A stretch of 11,469 nucleotides of DNA, taken from positions 1 to 11,469 of the forward strand of contig CAYVJW010000049.1 of assembly GCA_964451885.1 (NCBI GenBank), read 5' to 3'. Made by a program: the position numbers and the translations under genes. The notes under the pieces were generated by a model. The model had not been told where the DNA came from. It saw only the letters and a list, made by a program, of their open reading frames with translations, and searched no databases. Below are positions 6,372 to 11,469 of the stretch, piece after piece. Source of the stretch: CAYVJW01 sp964451885. GTDB lineage: Bacteria > Patescibacteriota > Gracilibacteria > UBA4473. The stretch's first letter is position 1. Each line of letters begins with the position of its first letter.

Positions 6372-7115
6372 ATGAAAGAATGTTTAGGCGCATTTGGCAA
6401 TGAATATTTAAGAGAAGATGTTCCTCCTATCTCTGTTGTGAGTTTGAAGCCGGAGGAACTCAATATTTCATTGAATCGAGTTAGAATTCATCAAGTTCTT
6501 CAAACTGGAGTATTTGTTGATTATTTTGGCAATCCGGATTATTTCAGTAGGGGGGAGGTAAAAGGGGTAAATGAGAGATATGCAATTTCTCTGGTAGATG
6601 AAAAAGATAAGTGGTCTAATAGATATGATCTATGTACAAAAGTTATTGTTGTCGGTAGGGATAAGGTAAGTGGTAGGGAAATTTCGTTTTTAACCCATCA
6701 AAATTATGATGCGCTAAGATATAACAAACATAATTTTAGGGAGGATTTAAATAGAGCTGTTGATGAAATTTTATTGAGATCGGAGGACGGTACTGTGGAT
6801 GTGAGTATTGCAGGTGGGATTTGTCTGGATTATTCACATCCGAATTGGATTGCTGATATTTATCAGTTGAGTATAGAAGAACTGTCTTTATTATTATCAA
6901 AAAAATTGAATTTTGAGCCTAAAGTCATAGGGCCTAATAGTGTTCCGGGAAGCGTGACGGATTTTTATTTTTCAACGAAAAATAGATTGCTTTTTCTTGT
7001 CAGGCCCGAACAAAAAAGCGTTTATAATGATTTGCCTTATTTCTCTTCTCAACTGAAAGAAAGAATGGAGTTTTTCAGAGGGGAGGTTGACAAGGAAATT
7101 CGGTTAGTAGCATAG
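6372..7115 (+). CDS. unknown protein with CheD-like cysteine hydrolase features (247 aa)
   Basis: No confident family assignment. The middle and C-terminal parts resemble the CheD glutamine-deamidase fold. DLC88 is followed by a beta-strand run (VIVVGRDKVSG) and then FLTH109, comparable to the catalytic Cys and His of CheD with a somewhat longer gap. A glycine motif SIAGG (145-149) then precedes a helix (about 166-178) and a final strand pair (about 182-210, ending LLFLVRP), in the order seen in CheD. The 60 residues at the N-terminus and about 35 at the C-terminus are extra. If correct it would be a cytosolic amidase or hydrolase acting on a protein; nothing in the window points to chemotaxis. 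ATG at 6372 has no Shine-Dalgarno sequence and lies 24 bases after the terminator at 6322-6347. The next gene starts 25 bases downstream. That the gene is real is much surer than its function. Confidence 0.6.
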   Translation: MKECLGAFGNEYLREDVPPISVVSLKPEELNISLNRVRIHQVLQTGVFVDYFGNPDYFSRGEVKGVNERYAISLVDEKDKWSNRYDLCTKVIVVGRDKVSGREISFLTHQNYDALRYNKHNFREDLNRAVDEILLRSEDGTVDVSIAGGICLDYSHPNWIADIYQLSIEELSLLLSKKLNFEPKVIGPNSVPGSVTDFYFSTKNRLLFLVRPEQKSVYNDLPYFSSQLKERMEFFRGEVDKEIRLVA

Positions 7116-7140
7116 CTGTACTTGTGTTAATTTATATTCC

Positions 7141-7629
7141 ATGAAAATTGCTATCGTTGCTGATTCACACGGAAGTATCGACAGGCTAGACAGCTTGCTT
7201 GCAAACCTCAAAAAAGCAGGAGTTTTTCATCTGCTTCATGCTGGTGATTTTGCGGTGTACGGGGTGGAGGATATATTCTGTAAGTATCCGGAGATAAAGA
7301 TTTATGTGTCGCAGGGAAATTGTGATGTGAATGAAGAATTGCTTTCGGAACTTAATGAACTTCCGAATGTGATGATTCAGGAGGTGATAATGTGTGAGAT
7401 TGAAGGCATAAAATTTGGTATTTCTCATATTGAAGGCATTGCCGGGGGTGTGCTTTCCAAGGAAAAGATAGATATTTTTTGCCACGGCCATACCCATCGG
7501 GCAAAAGTCGAAAAAAAGGATGGAAAAGTTTTTTTAAATCCCGGAGCATTGTCGGAGGATGGGAGATATTTTTTATTATCCCTTCCGGATTTAAAATTAG
7601 AGCAAAAGTATTTTGGTGATATTATTTAA
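7141..7629 (+). CDS. metallophosphoesterase, YfcE/MJ0936 family (162 aa)
   Basis: Small calcineurin-like phosphodiesterase with a two-metal centre. The ligand motifs are complete: ADSHG (D8, H10), HAGD (D36), GNCD (N60), SHIEG (H96) and GHTH (H117, H119), then NPGA (133-136), all in the usual order and at the usual length for the YfcE/YsnB/MJ0936 group. Relatives hydrolyse cyclic or artificial phosphodiesters; the natural substrate is generally unknown. It sits between the 247-aa unknown gene (25-base gap) and the M50 protease gene (3-base gap), so these three are probably one transcript. There is no Shine-Dalgarno sequence at the ATG. Confidence 0.9.
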   Translation: MKIAIVADSHGSIDRLDSLLANLKKAGVFHLLHAGDFAVYGVEDIFCKYPEIKIYVSQGNCDVNEELLSELNELPNVMIQEVIMCEIEGIKFGISHIEGIAGGVLSKEKIDIFCHGHTHRAKVEKKDGKVFLNPGALSEDGRYFLLSLPDLKLEQKYFGDII

Positions 7630-7632
7630 AAA

Positions 7633-8235
7633 ATGGACTTTCTAATCTCAATCGCCATCCTCATCATGTCCGTTGTGATACATGAAGTATCGCACGGATA
7701 TACTGCTTACTCTTTGGGTGATTCCACTGCAAAAAATCAGGGGCGGTTGACTTTTAATCCACTGAAGCATCTTGATCCCATAGGCTCTTTTCTTGTGCCG
7801 GTTCTTTTTTATTTTACAGGAGGATTTATTTTTGGATGGGCTCGGCCGGTGCCTTATGATCCTCGAAATATTCATCATAGATGGGGAGAGGCGATGGTTG
7901 CGGCGGCGGGGCCTCTCTCTAATATTTGTGTGGCTATGGCGTTTGGTTTTATTCTCCGGTTTGGGATTCCGGCAGAGATTCTTTCTCCTGTTATAATGAA
8001 CATCCTGTCTACTATTGTTTTCATAAATCTTATTCTCGCTATTTTTAATCTCGTGCCGATTCCTCCTTTGGATGGATCAAAGGTTCTTTTTTCCGTATTG
8101 CCGGCACATCTTTATGCTGTGCGAGAATTTCTGGAAAAATACGGCATGGTTTTACTGGTTCTTTTTATTTTTTTCCTTTGGCAGTATGTGTTTCCGGTTG
8201 TGTTGGTGGTTTTTTCCTTGTTGACGGGGATGTGA
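7633..8235 (+). CDS. M50 site-2 protease-like membrane metalloprotease (200 aa)
   Basis: Membrane zinc protease of the M50B 'YwhC/short S2P' type. The zinc motif HEVSH (H17, E18, H21) lies in the first transmembrane segment. NPLKHLDPIGS (42-52), a conserved AAGPLSN (91-97) and NLVPIPPLDGSK (139-150, with D147 as third zinc ligand) follow. About five to six hydrophobic segments are visible: 1-16, 50-68, 86-108, 119-140 and 172-198. It lacks the PDZ domain of RseP, so it is the minimal core whose substrates are usually unknown. It begins three bases after the phosphoesterase stop, which implies translational coupling without a Shine-Dalgarno sequence. Last gene of the rightward cluster. Confidence 0.92.
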   Translation: MDFLISIAILIMSVVIHEVSHGYTAYSLGDSTAKNQGRLTFNPLKHLDPIGSFLVPVLFYFTGGFIFGWARPVPYDPRNIHHRWGEAMVAAAGPLSNICVAMAFGFILRFGIPAEILSPVIMNILSTIVFINLILAIFNLVPIPPLDGSKVLFSVLPAHLYAVREFLEKYGMVLLVLFIFFLWQYVFPVVLVVFSLLTGM

Positions 8236-8246
8236 AAATTCTTTTT

Positions 8247-8276
8247 GCCGGACCGGGTTTGTAACCCTGGTCCGGC
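8247..8276. repeat. GC-rich palindromic repeat after the M50 gene
   Basis: GCCGGACC GGGTT, loop TGT, AACCC T GGTCCGGC forms a 13-bp stem with one unpaired T (8268). Restoring one A after GCCGGACC would make the stem perfect, so this looks like a slightly damaged copy of a palindromic repeat. No T tract follows on either strand, so it is not a standard terminator. It could still protect the 3' end of the upstream mRNA. The base composition is unlike the surrounding AT-rich DNA. Confidence 0.55.
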
Positions 8277-8321
8277 TGTAGGGATGAAAGCTCTTGATTC
8301 TGTTTTTGATGGCTTGATGGT

Positions 8322-8354
8322 CGGAAAAAACAGCCTATTTGCCTTTTTTTTCCG
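8322..8354. terminator. AT-rich hairpin shared by two convergent genes
   Basis: CGGAAAAAA (8322-8330) and TTTTTTCCG (8346-8354) are perfect 9-base inverted repeats around a 15-base loop, between the plus-strand M50 gene and the stop of the minus-strand gene at 8335. Read on either strand the 3' arm is T-rich, and on the plus strand GCTTTTTT follows. It is consistent with a bidirectional terminator. The minus-strand CDS ends inside the loop. Confidence 0.5.
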
Positions 8355-9003
8355 GCTTTTTTGGAGGAGGAGAGAATCTCATCACGTTTTCGTTGTCTCC
8401 CATTTCCGGAAAAAAATCTTCAAGGTGTGGTGAGGGCTTTGTTTCGGTCGTATCGGGAGTGGGGATGAGTTGTTCCAGTTCGGCTATCGGTTCGGGGGGT
8501 GCAGTGTTTTCCGGTGATATGGGGGCTGTGGTCAATATTAGCGGTACGATCTTTTCTTCTTTGGTGATGGCCACAGGGATCATGAGTCTTCCTTTGGGAA
8601 GGAGAAAGAAAAGAGCCCCCTGTGGGGTAGGTAGGGAGATGATGGGGCCTTCTTCTGATTTTGCAACGACGATGGCGTTTATCATCACTTGTTCCTGCAT
8701 GTGACCTTCTTCCGGGGTGATTTTTTCTCCTTCAGGGATTTTGAAAATAGCTGCCAGAGGGATTTTCGTATGTCCTTTTTTTCCGACAAACATGTAATGG
8801 CAGCCTTCCTTACAGGTAACACATTGGAGCGGGATTTCTGTACCCAGGTGTTCAATGCTGATTTCAATCCGGCCATGCCCGTTGGCTTGGATGATCAGTT
8901 TGCTTTTTTCCTCGAAGATTTTTATCTCTCCTTGGGAAGAAGTTACCAGGTAGCCTCCATCTTCTTCCGTGTGTTGGATCTCTTTTTCGAACTTGATCTT
9001 CAT
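8335..9003 (-). CDS. unknown protein with CxxCxxxC cluster and Pro-rich tail (222 aa)
   Basis: I do not recognise the family. Residues 1-55 look like beta strands (YLVTSSQGEIKIFEE, KLIIQANGHGRIEIS). A cysteine cluster follows at about 61-68 (CVTCKEGCH, i.e. C-x2-C-x3-C-H), which could bind a metal or iron-sulfur centre. A second beta-rich part has two similar segments (IPLAAIFKIPEGEKI and LFFLLPKGRLMIPVAI). From about residue 160 the tail is low-complexity, rich in Pro, Thr and Glu, ending with a basic PPPKKPEKKGK. There is no signal peptide or membrane segment. The ATG at 9003 has an AGGAAAGGAA site 5 bases upstream, one of the few good ribosome sites here. The plus-strand frames opposite it lack ribosome binding sites and are read as shadows. 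Confidence 0.65.
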   Translation of the reverse strand: MKIKFEKEIQHTEEDGGYLVTSSQGEIKIFEEKSKLIIQANGHGRIEISIEHLGTEIPLQCVTCKEGCHYMFVGKKGHTKIPLAAIFKIPEGEKITPEEGHMQEQVMINAIVVAKSEEGPIISLPTPQGALFFLLPKGRLMIPVAITKEEKIVPLILTTAPISPENTAPPEPIAELEQLIPTPDTTETKPSPHLEDFFPEMGDNENVMRFSPPPKKPEKKGK

Positions 9004-9137
9004 GGCGTTTCCTTTCCTATCAGGCAGAGAGGTTGAAATTTCTGAGATATTTACACCAACAAAAAACAGAAAAAAATTTAAAAGAGCGACTTTTTAATTT
9101 GAGAAGCATTAAAAAAAACTAGTTTTTTAAGTTTTTC

Positions 9138-9158
9138 AATAATAAAAAAGTTATTATT
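9138..9158. repeat. AT-only inverted repeat in the 9004-9200 spacer
   Basis: AATAATAA and TTATTATT form an 8-bp stem around AAAAG. Nearby, AAAAAACTAGTTTTTT (about 9112-9127) is a perfect palindrome without a loop. On the minus strand these follow the 126-aa membrane protein gene and could act as a weak terminator, but in such AT-rich sequence chance is also likely. Confidence 0.25.
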
Positions 9159-9186
9159 TAATAAATTAGTTTCTCAGTAAAGTCAA
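9158..9186 (-). promoter_or_regulatory. candidate promoter for the 222-aa gene
   Basis: On the minus strand TTGACT (9186-9181, five of six) is followed after 17 bases by TATTAA (9163-9158, four of six). It would give a 5' untranslated region of about 150 bases before the ATG at 9003, with the AT-rich inverted repeats inside it. Confidence 0.35.
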
Positions 9187-9200
9187 AAAAATAACTTGTA

Positions 9201-9581
9201 TTAGAAGTACCCGACCCAAATAAGAAGTCCGCCTAGTATAAGAGTAATTACTCCGGTAGTAACAAGGCAGTTACCGCATTTTCTTATGCTTTTAGATAAT
9301 TTCAAAAGCTGTCGTGGAAATAAAATTACAGCTACTCCTTTTAAGAGGAATGCCCAAGCCAAAAATGTAATGAGTCCTGCTGTATCAAGGGTCCAAACAT
9401 TATGGGATAGTACCATGAGTAAACCGCAGAGCAGGGTGAATATCCCGGCAATATAGGTTAGTCCGTTGTTTTTTTCAAAGTCTGAGTAGATTTTTTCGTA
9501 AAAATCTTTGTTCAGAAGTAATCCCAGGGCTTCAACGGCAACGATAGGTCCAAGGATTTTGGCTAGTAGTAAGGTAGTCAT
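9201..9581 (-). CDS. small integral membrane protein with four helices (126 aa)
   Basis: Function unknown. Four hydrophobic segments are seen at about 3-23, 41-59, 67-89 and 107-126. A short polar loop (NKDFYEKIYSDFEKNNG) lies between the first two, and a basic loop (RQLLKLSKSIRKCGN) precedes the last. By the positive-inside rule the basic loop is probably cytoplasmic. The central part, LSHNVWTLD followed by GLITFLAWAFLLKGVAVILFP, resembles a widespread uncharacterised small membrane protein type, but I cannot name it. ATG at 9581 lacks a Shine-Dalgarno sequence. The promoter at 9608-9636 is close, with an expected 5' leader of about 20 bases. Confidence 0.75.
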   Translation of the reverse strand: MTTLLLAKILGPIVAVEALGLLLNKDFYEKIYSDFEKNNGLTYIAGIFTLLCGLLMVLSHNVWTLDTAGLITFLAWAFLLKGVAVILFPRQLLKLSKSIRKCGNCLVTTGVITLILGGLLIWVGYF

Positions 9582-9607
9582 GAGGTAATAAATTAAATTA
9601 TCTTCAT

Positions 9608-9636
9608 ATTATACATCAAATTAATTCAAAAAGCAA
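9608..9636 (-). promoter_or_regulatory. promoter of the 126-aa membrane protein gene
   Basis: A perfect -10 TATAAT (minus strand, 9613-9608) has TTGCTT (9636-9631) exactly 17 bases upstream. The predicted start near 9601 is about 20 bases before the ATG. It lies just outside the left end of the insertion sequence (9646), so the IS has landed directly upstream of this promoter. Confidence 0.55.
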
Positions 9637-9645
9637 GTCTTAGTC

Positions 9646-9666
9646 TTTTCTCATCAAAAATGTCCC
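9646..9666 (+). repeat. left terminal inverted repeat of the IS
   Basis: TTTTCTCATC followed by AAAAATGTCCC. The complement of the right end reads TTTTCTCATCC then AAAAATGTCCC, so the two match at 21 of 22 positions with one missing C on this side. Confidence 0.75.
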
Positions 9667-9845
9667 TGAAAAAAATTTGGGAATGTTAAAAATCGCTGAT
9701 TTTGGAAAAAATTAGCCGTCATATTTTTGATTTAAGCCGTTTTCTGAGAGAAACTGATGTGTGACACCCTGGGCTTAAAAATATAAATAATGAAACGTTC
9801 CTGAACAATTTCGAAGCAAATACGCAAAAGAAGCTCCTGGATAAA

Positions 9846-9966
9846 GAGAAATGTGAAGGATCTTCCGCTGATTTAAGGCATAAAACTTAAAAGTAATATC
9901 AAAACAAAGAAGTTCCTTGCTCTTTATTTGAACCCTTTAAATCAATCGTAGATCCTTCGCTTTCTC
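9846..9966. repeat. long imperfect inverted repeat (about 33-base arms) inside the IS
   Basis: The left arm 9846-9878 contains GAGAAA, GAAGGATCT and TGATTTAAGG. The right arm 9933-9966 contains CCTTTAAATCA, AGATCCTTC and TTTCTC in reverse-complement order, with small mismatches between the blocks. The 54-base loop also holds CTCTTTAT (9921-9928), complementary to ATAAAGAG at 9841-9848, so alternative pairings are possible. It would form a stable RNA or DNA hairpin, or it could be a small inserted palindromic element. Confidence 0.55.
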
Positions 9967-10087
9967 GTGAATCATTGATAGTTTCATTACCTTTGATCCC
10001 GAGAAACGCTCAGGACCATTTCATTTCTTTGTTTTAGAAACAGTTCTAGCAAATTACCTCTCAAAAAACCTAAAACTTGAGAATTTC

Positions 10088-10098
10088 GAGGGGATGAG
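10088..10098 (+). repeat. inner inverted repeat GAGGGGATGAG, left copy
   Basis: This 11-base sequence recurs exactly, inverted, at 11369-11379. The two copies bracket the transposase gene with its broken C-terminal part. The core GATGAG also appears in both terminal repeats, so it may be part of the transposase recognition sequence or mark an older, shorter element end. Confidence 0.4.
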
Positions 10099-10110
10099 TG
10101 CCATAGACTT

Positions 10111-11217
10111 ATGCAAATAATCATGGACATCTCACCCATCACTACCGTACCTGAACTTGAAGGTTGGCTCAATGCTAATGAAAAAACCAGCATTGCTAAG
10201 CCATCCTCTAAAAAAGAACTCTATGAGCAATTAAATGAGTTCTTGATACGAATGAAATTCTATTCACTTTCCCGACATGAAAAAATAACCGTCAAAAAGT
10301 TTCTCAGAAAACTGACAGGATACTCTGACAGGCAAATAAAGCGTATAATAGCGAAATACAAGCAAGGAAAATTAAAATGGCCAGGTTGGAACAAGGGTCA
10401 TCACAATCCTCATAAAAAATACACTCTGGAAGACCTTCGGCTTCTGCATTCGGTTGATGAAGCACATAACTGGCCTTCAGGAACGACCACAAAGGCAATC
10501 CTGGAGAGGGAGTGGAAAATCTTCCAAAGGTCGGAATTTGAACGGATTTCCCAAATATCCGTTCCTCACATTTACCGAATCCGAGGGACAAAAACATATC
10601 TTGTTTTGGGAAGAAAGTTTGAGAAAACCAAAAATACACCTGTTGCCATTGGTATCAGAAAAAAGCCGGATCCTAATGGGAAACCGGGCTATTTGAGAGT
10701 TGATTGTGTTCACCAGGGAGACAAAGATAAGAAAAAGGGCATTTATTACGTGAATATCATTGATGAAGTGACTCAATTTGAATTCATATTCTGTGTTCCG
10801 GCGATCAGTGAGAAATACATGAAAGAAGTATTAAAAATGCTCCTGATGATTTGTCCGTTTAGAATCATAAACTTTCACTCAGACAACGGATCAGAGTTTA
10901 TAAACCAGGTTATAGCTCGTCTGCTTAACAAAGCCCATATCAACCAAACGAAATCCCGTGCAAGAAAAAGCAATGACAACGCACTCGTGGAATCTAAAAA
11001 CGGATCGGTGGTGAGAAAATACTTTGGTTATGCTCATATTCCAGCAACTGAAGAAAATGCAAAGTTAATAAATGAGTTTTGTCTCAACTGGATGAATCTT
11101 TATCTCAACTACCACCATCCATGCGTCTTTGCCTCCATTAAGGTCGATAAAAAAGGAAAGGAGGAAGAAATTCTACAAACAAGACTAAAGACTACAAAAC
11201 TCCCTACGAAAAGCTAA
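10111..11217 (+). CDS. IS transposase, integrase-core (rve) DDE type, C-terminally frameshifted
   Basis: Cut-and-paste or copy-out DNA transposase. An N-terminal helix-turn-helix region (about 50-85, LSRHEKITVKKFLRKLTGYSDRQIKRII) is followed by the RNase H-like core. The catalytic triad is D198 (LRVDCVH), D258 (FHSDNGSEF) and E294 (NDNALVESKNG), with 35 residues between the second Asp and the Glu (DD-35-E). The HTH plus rve arrangement suggests an IS481-like group. ATG at 10123 is an alternative start; neither has a good ribosome site. From about residue 350 the frame (EEEILQTRLKTTKLPTKS) no longer looks like transposase. The natural C-terminus continues in other frames to 11366, so the 368-aa product is missing about 60 normal C-terminal residues. 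The catalytic core is intact. Confidence 0.85.
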   Translation: MQIIMDISPITTVPELEGWLNANEKTSIAKPSSKKELYEQLNEFLIRMKFYSLSRHEKITVKKFLRKLTGYSDRQIKRIIAKYKQGKLKWPGWNKGHHNPHKKYTLEDLRLLHSVDEAHNWPSGTTTKAILEREWKIFQRSEFERISQISVPHIYRIRGTKTYLVLGRKFEKTKNTPVAIGIRKKPDPNGKPGYLRVDCVHQGDKDKKKGIYYVNIIDEVTQFEFIFCVPAISEKYMKEVLKMLLMICPFRIINFHSDNGSEFINQVIARLLNKAHINQTKSRARKSNDNALVESKNGSVVRKYFGYAHIPATEENAKLINEFCLNWMNLYLNYHHPCVFASIKVDKKGKEEEILQTRLKTTKLPTKS

Positions 11218-11366
11218 AATCCCTCCCGAAGTGGGAGCAGTACCTCAAGTCTGGTATCACTCCAGAACTACTCGATACTATTGCTTCTCACATGAGTGAT
11301 ACAGAATTTGCTATGCAAATGAACCAAGAAAAAGATAAAATGTTTTTGAATCTAAAGTTCTTTTAA
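11171..11366 (+). pseudogene. frameshifted C-terminal remnant of the IS transposase
   Basis: Reading TTC at 11171 gives FYKQD. From GAC at 11190 a different frame then gives DYKTPYEKLKSLPKWEQYL, then KSGITPELLDTIAS and MSDTEFAMQMNQEKDKM, ending LNLKFF and TAA at 11364-11366. Removing one copy of a 7-base tandem duplication (AAGACTA at 11181-11187 and 11188-11194) joins FYKQD directly to YKTPYEKL, a continuous and plausible transposase tail. A second one-base shift near 11157-11165 (A/G-rich) is also needed to connect with the main frame. Confidence 0.6.
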
Positions 11367-11368
11367 AG

Positions 11369-11379
11369 CTCATCCCCTC
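11369..11379 (-). repeat. inner inverted repeat, right copy
   Basis: CTCATCCCCTC, exact reverse complement of GAGGGGATGAG at 10088-10098. It begins two bases after the stop of the transposase remnant. Confidence 0.4.
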
Positions 11380-11383
11380 TTAC

Positions 11384-11404
11384 CCCCAAAAGGGGACATT
11401 TTTG
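11384..11404 (+). terminator. possible terminator at the right end of the IS
   Basis: CCCC AAAA GGGG (11384-11395) forms a short 4-bp stem followed by ACATTTTT. It overlaps the right terminal repeat, so it may serve the transposon end rather than transcription termination. Confidence 0.3.
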
Positions 11405-11414
11405 GATGAGAAAA
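11393..11414 (-). repeat. right terminal inverted repeat of the IS
   Basis: GGGACATTTTT followed by GGATGAGAAAA, the inverse of 9646-9666 with one extra base. The 55 bases after it, up to the window end, show no gene or other feature that I can support. Confidence 0.75.
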
Positions 11415-11469
11415 TATATTAACCGAAAAAACCGCAGTATATCATAAGTCACAAGAAAACCAGTCCTGT

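Larger units (their letters stand above)
9667..10110 (+). other. 444-base non-coding left part of the IS, structured
   Basis: No credible ORF was found on either strand in this stretch. The only open frame of any length (minus, 9987-10193) overlaps the transposase start and has no ribosome site. The main content is the long imperfect inverted repeat at 9846-9966. A GAGGGGATGAG motif (10088-10098) shortly before the transposase ATG recurs inverted after the gene. A transposase promoter could not be identified with confidence. Confidence 0.5.
9646..11414 (+). mobile_element. insertion sequence with DDE (rve) transposase, about 1.77 kb
   Basis: Bounded by near-identical inverted repeats at 9646-9666 and 11393-11414. 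The inner parts of these read TGTCCC and GGGACA, so the strict ends could be 9661 and 11398 in the TGT...ACA style of IS481/IS3-like elements. The transposase gene occupies 10111-11217. About 450 bases to its left are non-coding and strongly structured. No clear target-site duplication was seen next to either candidate end. The C-terminus of the transposase is frameshifted, so this copy is probably not autonomous. Confidence 0.75.

Noticed and set aside
7186..7497. 103-aa minus-strand ORF opposite the phosphoesterase
   Set aside because: Shadow of a clearly conserved plus-strand gene with a full set of metal-binding motifs.
497..8235. Alternative genetic code (TGA read as Gly, as in Gracilibacteria/SR1)
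   Set aside because: All long conserved proteins are complete with TGA treated as stop, and trhP and the M50 gene themselves end in TGA.
8245..8433. 62-aa plus-strand ORF after the M50 gene
   Set aside because: It reads through the palindromic repeat and the convergent hairpin and then the antisense of the 222-aa gene; no ribosome site.
9987..10193. 68-aa minus-strand ORF overlapping the transposase start
   Set aside because: No ribosome site, antisense to the transposase N-terminus, and no recognisable protein features.
1..11469. CRISPR array, tRNA or rRNA genes
   Set aside because: No regularly spaced repeats and no recognisable tRNA cloverleaf or rRNA segments were seen by eye on either strand.

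Overview
The window looks like a chromosomal segment of an AT-rich bacterium with a compact genome and the standard genetic code: the long genes contain no internal TGA, and TGA is used as a stop. Most start codons have no recognisable Shine-Dalgarno sequence. Short intergenic gaps, a minimal gene content and small families of unknown function suggest a Patescibacteria (CPR) lineage such as Peregrinibacteria. That assignment is inferred from style, not from a marker tree.

Region by region. (1) 1-498: a small cysteine-containing ORF of unknown function on the plus strand, with an unusually good ribosome binding site and higher GC than the rest, closed by a rho-independent terminator at 463-498. 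(2) 497-3423, minus strand: one apparent operon read leftwards, trhP (U32 tRNA hydroxylation protein) - hicB - hicA - pepQ (M24 aminopeptidase), from a promoter at 3395-3423. The hicA toxin frame has no ATG/GTG/TTG start, overlaps hicB in the -1 frame, and lies just after an in-phase TTTAAAT slippery heptamer. trhP carries a GC-rich palindromic repeat inserted in frame. (3) 3539-8235, plus strand: infB (IF2), ppa (inorganic pyrophosphatase), then a self-contained unit (strong promoter, 20-codon Met-rich mini-ORF, terminator), then a possible CheD-like cysteine hydrolase, a YfcE/MJ0936-type metallophosphoesterase and an M50 site-2 protease-like membrane protease. (4) 8247-9613, minus strand: a 222-aa unknown protein with a CxxCxxxC cluster and a Pro-rich tail, and a 126-aa four-helix membrane protein with a good promoter. 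A palindromic repeat and a shared hairpin separate these genes from the plus-strand protease gene. (5) 9646-11414: an insertion sequence with about 22-bp terminal inverted repeats and a DDE (rve) transposase. Its C-terminus is broken by frameshifts, one of them explained by a 7-bp tandem duplication. It also has an unusually long, structured non-coding left part.

Most genes are housekeeping: translation initiation, tRNA U34 modification, pyrophosphate removal, peptide turnover and membrane proteolysis. The points most worth a second look are the hicB/hicA overlap, the Met-rich leader-like unit at 6187-6347, the in-frame repeat in trhP, and the structured region inside the IS.
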